Shown here: in pieces, positions 49,012 to 60,190 of the stretch
How positions within the stretch are numbered: position 1 is the stretch's first letter
Layout: every line of letters begins with the position of its first letter
Source: Wyeomyia smithii
Lineage: Eukaryota; Arthropoda; Insecta; Diptera; Culicidae
Assembly (NCBI RefSeq): GCF_029784165.1
Contig: NC_073696.1
Span: 157,269,182 to 157,333,181, forward strand
DNA length: 64,000 nucleotides
Direction of reading: 5' to 3'
The notes under the pieces: model-generated
Database searches by the model: none
What the model saw: the letters and a program-made list of their open reading frames with translations, nothing else
Told to the model about the DNA's origin: nothing
Position numbers and translations under genes: made by a program

Positions 49012-50105
49012 CCGACATGTTAACCAACGCAGACAGGAGTGAGATAGTACAGGATCAGTTAGGGGCACACGTTAGTAGTACACCCAAAAATCCAAAGGAA
49101 ACAGGTGCGATACCAAAAGTTTCAAAACAGAATAGTACAGAATTAAGAAAAGAGCAAAACGATGAAACGCAGCAGAGAATCAAGCACTTAGAACGGATTC
49201 CAAGCATGTCGAAGTTGCTGGTAGAGCGCGAGTCTCTAGAAAAATCAGGAGAAAAAACACGCGATACCAAACGAGCGTTTGAAAAGCCGCACATATCAGG
49301 TTTTTTCTCACGGGATATTTCCATTTCGAGCAAAAAAGTGGACGATGATAACCCTCAAGGGTTCGATAGACACTACAATAAAGCACGACAGCAAAGACAA
49401 GCATCGGATTACGACTCGGAAAGCTCCGTATTGCAGACGCACAGATAGGGAACAGTCATGGTCAGGGCAAGATAGACCACGAACTCGAAGTAACCGACAA
49501 GATCACGGGATCAGGGACCACCTGAACCGGGTGGGAAAATGGAAAATCAGATTTACTGGTGACTCCAGGACAGTCAGCTTAGAGAACTTTTTATATAAAC
49601 TGGAAAAAATTGCGGAACGGGAGGGCGTAACAAAAAAACAACTATTGCGAGATGTCCATCTACTGTTGGATGGACCGGCATCTGATTGGTTTTTTACCTT
49701 CGTGGACGAGTTCGACGATTGGTCGACGTTCGACAGGCTAATCAAATACCGGTTCGGAAATCCTAATCAGGATCAAGGGATTCGTCCGAAAATGCAAGAG
49801 AGAAAGCAACATCGAGGCGAGACGTTTATCGCATTCGTCACGGAAATAGAAAAACTAAATCGAATGCTGCCGAAACCATTATCGAGGACAAGGAAATTCG
49901 AATTGATATCGGACAATATGACACAACACTACCGATCGAAGATATCCATCGTAGAGGTCAAAGATCTACAACAACTAGTCAAGTTAAACCATCGTATAGA
50001 TGCATCGGACCCGAGTCTCCATCTAACTGGCACGCCAAGGCGAACGATTAACAATATGGAAGTTGAGGGAGGAGATTACGACAGTGACGAGTCAGCATCA
50101 GTTAA
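49008..50105 (+). pseudogene. gag: gypsy-B gag, capsid part
   Basis: Two frames: 49,008-49,448 (charged, Gln/Lys/Glu-rich linker, SMSKLLVERESLEKSG) and, after a frameshift near 49,440, the useful frame to 50,112. The latter includes a retrotransposon-gag domain: LENFLYKLEKIAEREG, LLLDGPASDWFF, FDRLIKYRFGNPNQ. The frame runs to DYDSDESASVN at 50,105, where a TTAA element is inserted; coding continues after 52,903 without shift. Confidence 0.75.
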
Positions 50106-52899
50106 CCCGTAAAGACCCGGGACGGAACTTGTTTTTTGAAAGAGCTCGTTCTCAGCACTGGAACGGCCGATTTGGGAAAACTTGAACTTTTATTCAAGGG
50201 GAACAGTTGCTCTAAGTTTTGGTAAAGATGCCACCCCTCTGGACCCCTCTCCGTTTTTGTGAGACGCAAATATGTCTGTGTTTTTTTCTAATTTTTCAAA
50301 CAGATTGAGCAAACACTGGTAATTTTCATACGTATCAATTGCTCCATGTATCAAATCACGCAGGTGGATGAAATATGGTATGTAAGAGTGAATTTTGGAG
50401 TTTTCGAAAATTATTTCAGTACAAAATGACAAAGCTACGTATTTTTATATAAATTCAAACAACAAAACCGTTCTTCAAATTTTAAGCTCTACATTTTTGT
50501 GGTAGGGTCTCCTGAATCCATACGTGATGAAATATTTATTTTAGCAAGCAAACATTTTGAGAAAACCCAGTTTAAATTCACCAAAGTACGTATTTTCATG
50601 GAAACCTAATTTTCTCAGTCTCCCACGGTAGGTTTCAACTTAGCTCTTCAATTTTCAAGCTCTATAGTTTTAGAGTAACGTCTTCTGAATCCAAAGATGC
50701 TGAAAGATTTATTCTAGCATGCACAGATTTAGAGAAAAACGAGTTTGAATTCACTAAAGTACGAGTTCTTATGAAAACTTGATTTTCTCTAAATCTGTGC
50801 ATGCTAGAATAAATTTTTCAGCATCTTTGGATTCAGAAGACGTTACTCTAAAAATATAGAGCTTTAAAATTGAAGAGCTGAGTTGAAACCTACCGTGGGA
50901 GACTGATAAAATTAGCTTAGCTCTTCAATTTTCAAGCTGTATATTTTTAGAGTAACGTCTTCTGAATCCAAAGATGCTGAAAGATTTATTCTAGCATGCA
51001 CAGATTTAGAGAAAAACGAGTTTGAATTCACTAAAGTACGAGTTCTTATGAAAACTTGATTTTCTCTAAATCTGTGCATGCTAGAATAAATTTTTCAGCA
51101 TCTTTGGATTCAGAAGACGTTACTCTAAAAATATAGAGCTTTAAAATTGAAGAGCTGAGTTGAAACCTACCGTAAGAGACTGATAAAATTAGTTTCCATG
51201 AAAATACGTACTTTGGTGAATTTAAACTGGTTTTTCTCAAAATGATTGCATGCTAAAATAAATATTTCATCACGTATGGATTCAGGAGACCCTACCACAA
51301 AAATGTAGAGCTTAACCCGTAAAGACCCGGGACGGAACTTGTTTTTTGAAAGAGCTCGTTCTCAGCACTGGAACGGCCGATTTGGGAAAACTTGAACTTT
51401 TATTCAAGGGAACAGTTGCTCTAAGTTTTGGTAAAGGTGCCACCCCTCTGGACCCCTCCCCGTTTTTGTGAGACGCAAATATGTCTGTGTTTTTTTCTAA
51501 TTTTTCAAACAGATTGAGCAAACACTGGTAATTTTCATACGTATCAATTGCTCCATGTATCAAATCACGCAGGTGGATGAAATATGGTATGTAAGAGTGT
51601 ATTTTGGAGTTTTCAAAAATTATTTCAGTACAAAATGACAAAGCTACGTATTTTTATAAAAATCCAAACAACAAAACCGTTCTTCAAATTTTAAGCTCTA
51701 CATTTTTGTGGTAGGGTCTCCTGAATCCATACGTGATGAAATATTTATTTTAGCAAGCAAACATTTTGAGAAAACCCAGTTTAAATTCACCAAAGTACGT
51801 ATTTTCATGGAAACCTAATTTTATCAGTCTCCCACGGTAGGTTTCAACTTAGCTCTTCAATTTTCAAGCTCTATATTTTTAGAGTAACGTCTTCTGAATC
51901 CAAAGATGCTGAAAGATTTATTCTAGCATGCACAGATTTAGAGAAAAACGAGTTTGAATTCACTAAAGTACGAGTTCTTATGAAAACTTGATTTTCTCTA
52001 AATCTGTGCATGCTAGAATAAATTTTTCAGCATCTTTGGATTCAGAAGACGTTACTCTAAAAATATAGAGCTTTAAAATTGAAGAGCTGAGTTGAAACCT
52101 ACCGTGGGAGACTGATAAAATTAGCTTAGCTCTTCAATTTTCAAGCTCTATATTTTTAGAGTAACGTCTTCTGAATCCAAAGATGCTGAAAGATTTATTC
52201 TAGCATGCACAGATTTAGAGAAAAACGAGTTTGAATTCACTAAAGTACGAGTTCTTATGAAAACTTGATTTTCTCTAAATCTGTGCATGCTAGAATAAAT
52301 TTTTCAGCATCTTTGGATTCAGAAGACGTTACTCTAAAAATATAGAGCTTTAAAATTGAAGAGCTGAGTTGAAACCTACCGTGGGAGACTGATAAAATTA
52401 GTTTCCATGAAAATACGTACTTTGGTGAATTTAAACTGGTTTTTCTCAAAATGTTTGCTTGCTAAAATAAATATTTCATCACGTATGGATTCAGGAGACC
52501 CTACCACAAAAATGTAGAGCTTAAAATTTGAAGAACGGTTTTGTTGTTTGAATTTTTATAATAATACGTAGCTTTGTCATTTTGTACTGAAATAATTTGA
52601 AAACTCCAAAATTCACTCTTACATACCATATTTCATCCACCTGACATGATTTGATACATGGAGCAATTGAAACGTATGAAAATTACCAGTGTTTGCTCAA
52701 TCTGTTTGAAAAATTAGAAAAGAACACAGACATATTTGCGTCTCACAAAAACAGGGAGGGGTCCAGGGGAGTGGCACCTTTACCGAAACTTAGAGCAACT
52801 ATTCCCCTTGAATAAAAGTCCAAGTTTTCCCAAATCGGCCGTTCCAGTGCTGAGAACGAGCATTTTCAAAAAACAAGCTCCGTCCCGGGTCTTTACGGG
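50106..52899. mobile_element. TTAA-flanked palindromic element, one partial plus one complete copy
   Basis: Starts CCCGTAAAGACCCGGGACGG and ends with its inverse, flanked by TTAA at 50,102-50,105 and 52,900-52,903. A second left end follows TTAA at 51,312-51,315, giving direct repeats of 1,210 bp: a partial copy (50,106-51,311) joined to a complete one (51,316-52,899). Each copy is itself largely self-complementary, with inner inverted pairs of ~115 bp repeated about every 280 bp. No transposase. TTAA and CCC ends suggest a piggyBac-type non-autonomous element. Confidence 0.85.
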
Positions 52900-53200
52900 T
52901 TAACGCGATGAAACCACATTCCGCAAAAGAAAACAACCAAGCAACAGCACGAAACAGACCAAAGATCCGGCCTAATCAATCGCGAACCGGGTGTGCAGGG
53001 CAGTCAACAATAATTGGGTGTCGGAACTGCCAACAACAAGGCCATGGATGGCGAGAATGTTCTAGACCCAAAGTTATTTTTTGTTACGGATGTGGGAATT
53101 TAGGGCGAACGATACGTTGCTGGGAACGTTGCGCCGCAATGAATAAAAGAAGTACGAATCAGAAAAACTAAGAAAGGAGTAGGCAAAAGGGGAACAATCC
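52900..53200 (+). pseudogene. gag: gypsy-B gag, nucleocapsid part
   Basis: Basic region then two zinc knuckles: CRNCQQQGHGWREC (a good C-x2-C-x4-H-x4-C) and CYGCGNLGRTIRC, where the His is Arg and the last spacing is short. The frame ends at 53,171. Confidence 0.75.
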
Positions 53201-53278
53201 ACTCCTAGTTTAAATAAGATTCCCAAAACGAGAAACATAATCGACCTGGATCCTCTAATAAAGATACATCATATTAGG

Positions 53279-54420
53279 GTGAGCGTGACGAAATGTCCCC
53301 ATATTCGAGTGCACGTTTCCGAAACTGAAATAGACGCTCTCTTAGATTCGGGAGCAGGAATAAGCGTTATCAACTCATCAAAAATAGCCGAACAGTACGG
53401 ACTTAAAATTCTTCCGGCGGTCCGGATAAGCACGACGGATGGAACAGAGTACAACTGTTCCGGATATCTTAACATTCCATTCACATTCAAAGGACTAACT
53501 AGAGTAGTGCCTACAATCGTTGTCCCACAGATTTCTAGAACGCTCATCTTAGGGGCAGATTTCTGGGAAAGCTTCAGAATCCAACCGAAGATCGATGTTG
53601 GGAATGGACCGGAGAAAATTGAAACCCTTCAAGCTAGGGAGGAACAATACATCTGTTTTAACATAGAGACTAGTGATAAACTACCGAAAGTAGAGGAAAA
53701 AGAACCGGATGAGACACTCAATATACCGACGATTGATGAACCAGCAGAACCAGTTCCGGAGAGAATAGAAACAGAACACGAATTGTCGAACGATGATAGA
53801 GGAAGACTAATTGAGACGATAAAAAACTTTGAATTTAAAGCGCCAGGAAAGCTTGGTCTAACGGACCTCATCCAGCATGAGATCGTATTGAAAGAGGATG
53901 CCAAACAGAGAAACCAACCGATTTATAAATGTTCACCTTTCACTCAAAGCGAGATTGACGCGGAAATCGAACGATTTAAAGATCTGGGTGCAATCGAAGA
54001 ATGCTATAGTGAATGGACTAACCCACTAGTACCAATGAGGAAGTCAAACGGTAAGATTCGTGTTTGTCTTGATTCATGACGAATTAAGGCGATGACGATC
54101 AAGGACGCATATCCAATGCCAAATATGCAAGACATTTTTCACAGATTGAGCCATGCAAAATATTACACAATTATCGACTTGAATACCGCTAAAAGAAGAA
54201 TGCAGAAACTATACTGCATTCCGAACCTCAAAAGGTTTGTTCAGGTTCAAAGTGTGTCCGTTTGGACTGACGAATGCACCATTTACAATGTGTCGTCTAA
54301 TGAATAAAGTCATTGAGTTTGACCTTCAACCGTTTGTCTTTTTATATCTAGAAGACATCGTGATTGCTACAGAGACTCTAGAGGAACATTTTCGTCTCCT
54401 CGAAAGGAGAAGATAGGAAA
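53279..54420 (+). pseudogene. pol: gypsy-B protease and RT (fingers/palm)
   Basis: Frame 53,279-54,079: aspartic protease with ALLDSGAGISVIN near residue 20 and LILGADFWE near 92, a linker, then the RT start (KLGLTDLIQHEIVLKEDA, YSEWTNPLVPM, KIRVCLDS) up to a TGA at 54,077. RT continues in shifted frames: YPMPNMQDIFHRLSHAKYYT at ~54,107-54,170 and the palm motif at 54,337-54,351 reading YLED in place of YLDD or YIDD. The stop, shifts and altered catalytic box make the enzyme dead. Confidence 0.85.
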
Positions 54421-54421
54421 A

Positions 54422-55129
54422 TTGACCATATCCATGGAAAAATCCAAATTTTGCAGAAAACAGGTGAAATACTTGGGGTACCTGTTAACGGAGAGAGGTG
54501 TCGCCATAGATCGCTCGAGAATTCAACCGATTCTGGATTATGCCCGCCCAAAAACAGTGAAGGAAATTCGAAGATTGATGAGCCTGGCTGGATTCTACCA
54601 GAAATTCAATAAAAACTACAGTCAAATGACGGCTCCAATAACGGACCTTTTAAAAAAGGAAAAGAAAAAATTCACCTGGTCAGAGGAAGTGGCAAAAGCT
54701 CTAAACAACCTGAAAGCTGTGCTCACTTCAGCGCCGATTGTAGCAAATCCAAACTTCATGAAGCCGTTTGTCATAGAATCGGACGCCTCCGAAAATGCGG
54801 TGGGAGCGGCGTTGGTTCAAGAGCAGGATGGGGAAACCAGAGTTATCGGGTATTTCAGCAAAAAACTTAGCTGCACCCAAATAAAATATGCGGCAGTTGA
54901 AAAAGAGTGCTAAGAAGTCTTACTTGCTATCGACAACTTCCGGCATTACGTGGAGGGAACCCGGTTCAAGGTGATAACGGACGCTAGAAGCCTGTTCAAG
55001 GCAAGCTAGAAAGCTGTTCAAGATTGGAGCGGAGTCAGGCAACTCGAAACTCCTCAGATGGGCACTGCGAACACAGTCATACGACATAGAACTCGAGAAT
55101 CGCAAGGGGAAGAACAACATTACCGCGGA
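54422..55129 (+). pseudogene. pol: gypsy-B RT thumb and RNase H
   Basis: FCRKQVKYLGYLLTERGV, then RLMSLAGFYQKFNKNYSQM, and RNase H with ESDASENAVGAALVQEQDG, ended by TAA at 54,911. RNase H-like sequence goes on (HYVEGTRFKVITDA) but a further stop and shift follow near 55,005. Confidence 0.8.
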
Positions 55130-55902
55130 TTGTTTATCCAGGTCAATTGAAACGATTAAAGTAAACCCACCGGATCCAGAGTATGAAACGCTAGCCAAAA
55201 ACATCCAAACAAACCCTGTCCGGTACGGAGAGTACCGGGTGATAGATGGGGTAATCTGGAAATATGTGAAAGGTACTAGTAGAATTAGTGACCATCGTTT
55301 CTCGTGGAAACAGATGCCAACACAAACGGAAAAAGTCTCGATAATTATGCGAGAACATGACAAATCCCACTTTGGGTTTGAGAAGACTTTGGAATGCATT
55401 AAAGAACGATATTTCTGGCCAAAGATGTGGGAGCAAATTAAGATATTTTGCAGGGAATCATTAAATTGCCAAACAAGCAAGGCAGGAAACGTAAAAGTGA
55501 CACCTCCGATGGGGTCACAAAAGCCGGTGGAATATCCGTAGCAATTTGTCACACTAGATTACATTGGACCACTGCCAACGTCAGGGCGAAATCGCTACAC
55601 ATGCTTGCTGGTAGCAACGGATGTGTTCAGCAAATTCGTGCTGGTTCAACCTTTTCGTGAGGCAAAAGCAGAGTCGCTCGCGGAATTCATTGAAAATATG
55701 ATCTTCCGACTTTTTGGAGATCCGGAGATCATTCTAACCGACACTGGTTCACTCCTTCGTACCATCCGCAAGTGAACAACACCGAACGGGTGAACAGAGT
55801 GATTGGGACGGCCATAAGAGCAAAGCTCAAACAAGAGCATAAACACTGGGCGGAGGGTATTCAAACTATCGCGAACGCAATAAGAACTGCTGTACATGAT
55901 TC
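55130..55902 (+). pseudogene. pol: gypsy-B integrase, part 1
   Basis: Zinc-domain sequence at 55,239-55,541 (REHDKSHFGFEKTLECIKER and CRESLNCQTSKAG; the first Cys of the second pair looks like Ser/Asn context). Core fragments in other frames near 55,700-55,750 (FFGDPEIILTDTG, second acidic residue) and a reduced GVN-type stretch. At least three frameshifts. Interrupted at 55,903 by a LINE. Confidence 0.7.
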
Positions 55903-56009
55903 ATCATGATCAGTCGTTTCGTTAAGTTTGTGTTAACAACAACGAATTTCCGTCGCTGAAATAACGTGTTTTTTATTCAGTATAATCGCTTATATCGCAT
56001 TTATATCGT
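55903..56009 (+). promoter_or_regulatory. LINE 5' UTR, internal promoter expected
   Basis: Starts ATCATGATCAGTCGTTTCG. LINEs need a promoter within the 5' UTR; TCAGTCGTTTCG resembles the initiator-plus-downstream start of arthropod LINEs. No TATA box is expected or seen. The UTR could extend to 56,180 if ORF1 starts at the later ATG. Confidence 0.4.
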
Positions 56010-56957
56010 GTGCATAGTGAAGTGCAACTATTTCAAAAGTCGGATATCGTGGAGTTTCATAAAATCACCAATTTATCCTCGCTAACAGATAAATCTTATC
56101 TCTGTTTCGGCTGCTATTGTTGTTTTTTTGCGACAACAACATTCGTCAAGTACTGCTACCGTTTGCTGAACCATAAGAGAATGGAGAAGAAACTGTGCGG
56201 AGAGTGTAAACTTGTCATAAATGATTTGGAACCCATCCGTTGCGGTTTTTGTGAAACATGTTTCCATATCAACCAACAATGCTGTGGTATCAATAGTCGC
56301 GTTTGCAAAGAATTTTTCGTGCAAGGCAAAATAATGTTTATTTGTCCAACCTGCCGAGAAGTTTTGAACGGTCGATCTGTTCGCGAGTATGTGACAGATT
56401 TACCACCAAACGAATCCACACAGCCACAGTCTATCGCCGACTTACCAGCACAGGTTCAGAAGCTCTTCGATGTCGTTGGTGAATTGAGCAAAAAAATTGA
56501 TAATTTGCCCCACAAACCGACATATGAGAATCCCTTGCTTGGTACACCTTCTACTTTGTCCACTACGCCTGTATGGCCAATAAAAAATTCAAAACGTCGT
56601 CGTACTGAGCCTATTCAAATCGAAGCCGATCGTGGTGAAAATAACATTGATCTGAGTGATTTATCGGTATCTTCGATTGTTCCTGTCGCTGCACAGAATC
56701 GTTTTTGGCTGTACCTATCTGGACTGAATCCACAGCTTACCGACAGTGACATACAAAAAATCGTCTCGCGCTGTTTGCATACCACTGAGCCTGTTGCTGC
56801 CGTTCGGCTTGTGCGTAAGGGAATTGATACATCAAACTTTTCTTATGTGTCATACAAAATCGGCTTGGATCCAAATTTGAAAAATGTTGCACTGGACCCT
56901 GCTTCATGGCCCACTGGTATGCTGTTTAGAGAATTTGTTGACCTGCCAAAAAATTAG
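56010..56957 (+). CDS. LINE ORF1 protein, PHD-type zinc finger
   Basis: 315 codons from the first ATG; a second ATG at 56,181 (residue 58, MEKKLCGEC) lies directly before the domain and gives 258 residues, so it is an equally likely start. Residues ~62-115 form a Cys4-His-Cys3 pattern: CGEC, CGFC, CFH, QQCC, then CPTC, typical of CR1-group ORF1 proteins. A Pro/Thr-rich linker with a basic KRRR cluster (~195) follows, then a C-terminal domain (FWLYLSGLNPQLTDSDIQ) of mixed helix-strand pattern. It is expected to bind LINE RNA and accompany ORF2 protein. The stop TAG at 56,955 directly follows a slippery-looking A AAA AAT. Confidence 0.85.
   Translation: MHSEVQLFQKSDIVEFHKITNLSSLTDKSYLCFGCYCCFFATTTFVKYCYRLLNHKRMEKKLCGECKLVINDLEPIRCGFCETCFHINQQCCGINSRVCKEFFVQGKIMFICPTCREVLNGRSVREYVTDLPPNESTQPQSIADLPAQVQKLFDVVGELSKKIDNLPHKPTYENPLLGTPSTLSTTPVWPIKNSKRRRTEPIQIEADRGENNIDLSDLSVSSIVPVAAQNRFWLYLSGLNPQLTDSDIQKIVSRCLHTTEPVAAVRLVRKGIDTSNFSYVSYKIGLDPNLKNVALDPASWPTGMLFREFVDLPKN
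56948..56954 (+). promoter_or_regulatory. Candidate -1 frameshift site between ORF1 and ORF2
   Basis: A AAA AAT in ORF1 phase, one codon before the TAG. Slipping back one base leads straight into the ORF2 frame, which is open from 56,942. The heptamer fits X XXY YYZ. No clear downstream pseudoknot was worked out. Confidence 0.45.
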
Positions 56958-56986
56958 TTTGGGAACTCGCCTGCTCTGCAATTAAT

Positions 56987-59900
56987 GTGAATGATTCAAC
57001 CGACAACGGACTAGGACAACTTAAATTTACTGTTTACGAGACTTTCGACGAAGATGACTGGCTGCCAAATAATGTTCCTGTTGCTGATGCTTTGGACTCG
57101 GGACACCCTTTAACAGGCACTATGGAAGCCTCTGACCCCCCCGCCACAGTCGCGCATTGTGCAGATCTTCAACATCGTCATCGTCCCGATCCTGTGGTCG
57201 GAGTGCGGGAAGGGGGCTTCCAGCCTGCTGCTTCAGGCATGTATGATTTAATTTCTGAACTATCGGTACCTGACCATCCTTCAAGTTCTAGCATTTCTGA
57301 TCGCCGCCATGATACGTGCAACATCTGGATCAACTATCAGAATGTGCGGGGACTGCGAACAAAAATCGACGAGTTTTTTCTTCACGCTGAAGACAGCATG
57401 TACGATGTCATCATTCTCACCGAAACCGGCTTAGACGACCGCATCCATTCGCTCCAGCTTTTTGGGAACTCATACAATGTTTTTCGGTGCGACAGGAGCG
57501 CCATGAATAGTGAGAAACGTTCTTTCGGAGGTGTTTTGATTGCTGTGGACAAACAATTCCCATGTACTCTTTTTGTACCCGCACACGGAAGGCATTTAGA
57601 GCAGGTATGCGTTCGAGCGACTATTCGTTCTAAGAAAATATTACTGTGCGCCGTATATATACCACCGGACAAAAGTAACGATGCATCTGTCATCGATGCA
57701 CATGTTGCTTCTGTTCGCGAATTTTGTGACGATAGTTGTCCTGATAGCACGGTAGTTGTTTGCGGCGACTATAACCAGCCTCGAATCGCCTGGGACATAT
57801 GCAACGGTGTGATACAGCATACTAATCCTGCCCAGCTCTCTGCAAGTAATGCAACATTGATTGATGGGATGGACTTTCTAGACCTATATCAGGCTAACTT
57901 GCAGCGTAATTATCTTGGAAGAGTGTTGGATCTTGTTTTCTGCACTAGTGGTAGTAACGTTTTGGTTGATAGTTGTGAAATGCCGCTGATTCAACCTGAT
58001 TCGCATCATCCTCCTCTAGTAATTAAGCTGCCTGTTTCCAACTGTCCAGCTTCCACTCCAGTGTATGTCTCACCGTCAAGACAGGAATTGAATTACCGCA
58101 AGATCGATTTCGTTGCCCTTTCCGCATATCTTTCGAGCATTGATTGGACTAGTTTGTTTGAGTCAGAATCGGTTGACATTATGACTTTGCGCTTTTGCGA
58201 TGCTATTCGCTCATGGTTGACCGAAACATTACCTTTCGTGAAGCCCCCCTCCGCACCTGCATGGGGCACCAGCATGCTACGGCACTTGAAACGACTTCGA
58301 AACACTTATCAGCGTAAACACCGTAAATGGCGAACTGTTCAAACAAAATACCACTTTAAACGTGCCAGTGAAAAGTACCGACGGCTAAATGCTAGTTTGT
58401 ATAAATCGTATGTTCTGAGCGTTCAGGCTAATTTGCGAAGAAACCCAAAAAAGTTCTGGAGCTTCGTAAACTCGAAAAGGAAAAGCTCTGCAATTCCGTC
58501 GGAAGTGTTTTTCAATGAATCTACCTCCTCAACTGAATCGGATGCTTGTAAGTTGTTTGCTACGTTCTTTTCGTCGGTCTTTGCTTCCGATCCTGTCACT
58601 GCACAAACCGCTGAGAACGCTGTTCAAAATGTTCCGGCCAACTGTGTTGATCTAGATGTTTTCGAAATTACTCCAGAAATGATAATTGCTGCAGCAAAAA
58701 AATTAAAAACGTCTTATTCCGCTGGACCAGATGGGATTCCCGCTGTCATTTTTTGCCGTTGTGCCGTTTTGCTTGCTGAGCCACTATGCTGCATCTTTAA
58801 CAAGTCCTTCACGTCAGGAAAATTCCCGGAGGTGTGGAAAAATTCTATCATGTTTCCAGTTTTCAAAAGTGGTGATCACAGCAACGTCAAAAATTACCGT
58901 GGCATTACTAGTTTATCTGCTGGCTCAAAACTTTTTGAATTAGTCGTAAGTGCAGCTATTCAACGTAGCACTAGACACTACATTTCCTCTGATCAGCATG
59001 GTTTCATGTCTGGCCGCTCGGTGACTACGAATCTTCTAGACTTCACCTCTAGTTGTATTAATGAACTTGAATGTAAAGCACAGGTGGACGTGATATATAC
59101 GGATCTGAAAGCTGCCTTCGACCGTATTAATCATCGAATACTGTTGGGAAAAATCCTGCGAATGGGTGCTTCGCGACAGTTCGTAAAATGGCTAGGCTCA
59201 TATTTGTGCGATAGAGTTATGCGAGTTAAACTGGGATCACAATTATCGCCTCCTTTCGTCAATAAATCGGGTGTACCTCAAGGCAGCAATTTGGGACCAC
59301 TGTTGTTTATTTTATTTTTCAATGACGCTGCTGCTGCACTTGGAGTTGGTTGTAGGCTGTTTTATGCTGACGATCTTAAAATATTTTTGACGATTCGTTC
59401 CATCGAGGATTGTCGACGTCTACAGGATATGCTAAACTCGTTCGCGTATTGGTGTAAATTAAACTGTTTGACAATCAGCATTGCTAAATGCGAAGTAATG
59501 ACTTTTCATCGCATAAAATCGCCTATATTATTCAGCTACCAAATAGATGGTCAAACACTGAATAGAGTTGAATACGTAAAGGATCTTGGCGTGACTCTCG
59601 ATCCTAAACTGACTTTTGATCGTCATCGCGCGATAGCTATTTCGAAAGCTACCCGTCAGCTAGGATTCATTTCAAAAATCGGATACGACTTTAAAGACCC
59701 GTACTGCCTAAAATCTCTGTATTGTGCTCTTGTCCGTCCTGTCCTCGAAAACGCAAACCTTGTTTGGATGCCCCACCAGCTCCATTGGAATCTACGTATA
59801 GAACGCGTGCAGCGAAGATTCATACGTATGGCTCTTCGGGACCTGCCTTGGCGACAACCCGACAACCTGCCCCCGTACTCTGACCGCTGCCGCTTGCTCA

Positions 59901-60190
59901 ACCTAGATACTTTAGAACGTCGCCGCAAGATGCAACAGGTGTTGTTTGTGGCAAAGCTGCTAAATGGTGAAGTAGATTCTCCCAAACTTCTTTCGTTGTT
60001 AAGTTTCCGTGCACCACATCGAGCCTTACGACCTGCATCACTATTGACAAACCGTTATCATCGCACGAACTTCGGTCGCAATGAACCCATTGCCTCATGC
60101 ATTAGAATGTTTAATCGAGTGGAGGAATATTTTGAATTTGGTGAACCTTCGTTTAAACTGAAGAAGAAGCTAGCACGTATAAGTTTTTAA
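56987..60190 (+). CDS. LINE ORF2 protein: APE endonuclease and reverse transcriptase
   Basis: About 1,067 codons without a stop. The frame is open from 56,942, in the -1 phase to ORF1, and has no ATG until 57,122 (residue 46); it is entered either by frameshifting or by starting at 57,122, which still keeps all domains. Endonuclease ~115-350: YQNVRGLRTKIDEF, ILTETGLDDR (W of the usual TETWL is G), VCGDYNQPRIAW, DSHHPP. A helical linker with KKFWSFVNSK follows (~490). RT ~560-840: AGPDGIPAVIF, IYTDLKAAFDRINH, GVPQGSNLGPLLF, LFYADDLKIF. The C-terminal region ~930-1,060 carries LPWRQPDNLPPYSDRC. The reaction is target-primed reverse transcription. All catalytic boxes of RT look intact; the TETGL change is the only doubtful position. 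Confidence 0.9.
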   Translation: MNDSTDNGLGQLKFTVYETFDEDDWLPNNVPVADALDSGHPLTGTMEASDPPATVAHCADLQHRHRPDPVVGVREGGFQPAASGMYDLISELSVPDHPSSSSISDRRHDTCNIWINYQNVRGLRTKIDEFFLHAEDSMYDVIILTETGLDDRIHSLQLFGNSYNVFRCDRSAMNSEKRSFGGVLIAVDKQFPCTLFVPAHGRHLEQVCVRATIRSKKILLCAVYIPPDKSNDASVIDAHVASVREFCDDSCPDSTVVVCGDYNQPRIAWDICNGVIQHTNPAQLSASNATLIDGMDFLDLYQANLQRNYLGRVLDLVFCTSGSNVLVDSCEMPLIQPDSHHPPLVIKLPVSNCPASTPVYVSPSRQELNYRKIDFVALSAYLSSIDWTSLFESESVDIMTLRFCDAIRSWLTETLPFVKPPSAPAWGTSMLRHLKRLRNTYQRKHRKWRTVQTKYHFKRASEKYRRLNASLYKSYVLSVQANLRRNPKKFWSFVNSKRKSSAIPSEVFFNESTSSTESDACKLFATFFSSVFASDPVTAQTAENAVQNVPANCVDLDVFEITPEMIIAAAKKLKTSYSAGPDGIPAVIFCRCAVLLAEPLCCIFNKSFTSGKFPEVWKNSIMFPVFKSGDHSNVKNYRGITSLSAGSKLFELVVSAAIQRSTRHYISSDQHGFMSGRSVTTNLLDFTSSCINELECKAQVDVIYTDLKAAFDRINHRILLGKILRMGASRQFVKWLGSYLCDRVMRVKLGSQLSPPFVNKSGVPQGSNLGPLLFILFFNDAAAALGVGCRLFYADDLKIFLTIRSIEDCRRLQDMLNSFAYWCKLNCLTISIAKCEVMTFHRIKSPILFSYQIDGQTLNRVEYVKDLGVTLDPKLTFDRHRAIAISKATRQLGFISKIGYDFKDPYCLKSLYCALVRPVLENANLVWMPHQLHWNLRIERVQRRFIRMALRDLPWRQPDNLPPYSDRCRLLNLDTLERRRKMQQVLFVAKLLNGEVDSPKLLSLLSFRAPHRALRPASLLTNRYHRTNFGRNEPIASCIRMFNRVEEYFEFGEPSFKLKKKLARISF

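Noticed and set aside
49055..49404. Antisense frames of 74-92 codons opposite gag
   Set aside because: They are shadows of the gag coding sequence and lack features of their own.
50106..52899. CRISPR-like array
   Set aside because: Repeats are long, mirror-symmetric and without unique spacers; TTAA duplication shows a eukaryotic transposon.
57382..57750. 122-codon minus-strand frame opposite the LINE endonuclease
   Set aside because: Antisense shadow of a well-supported coding region.
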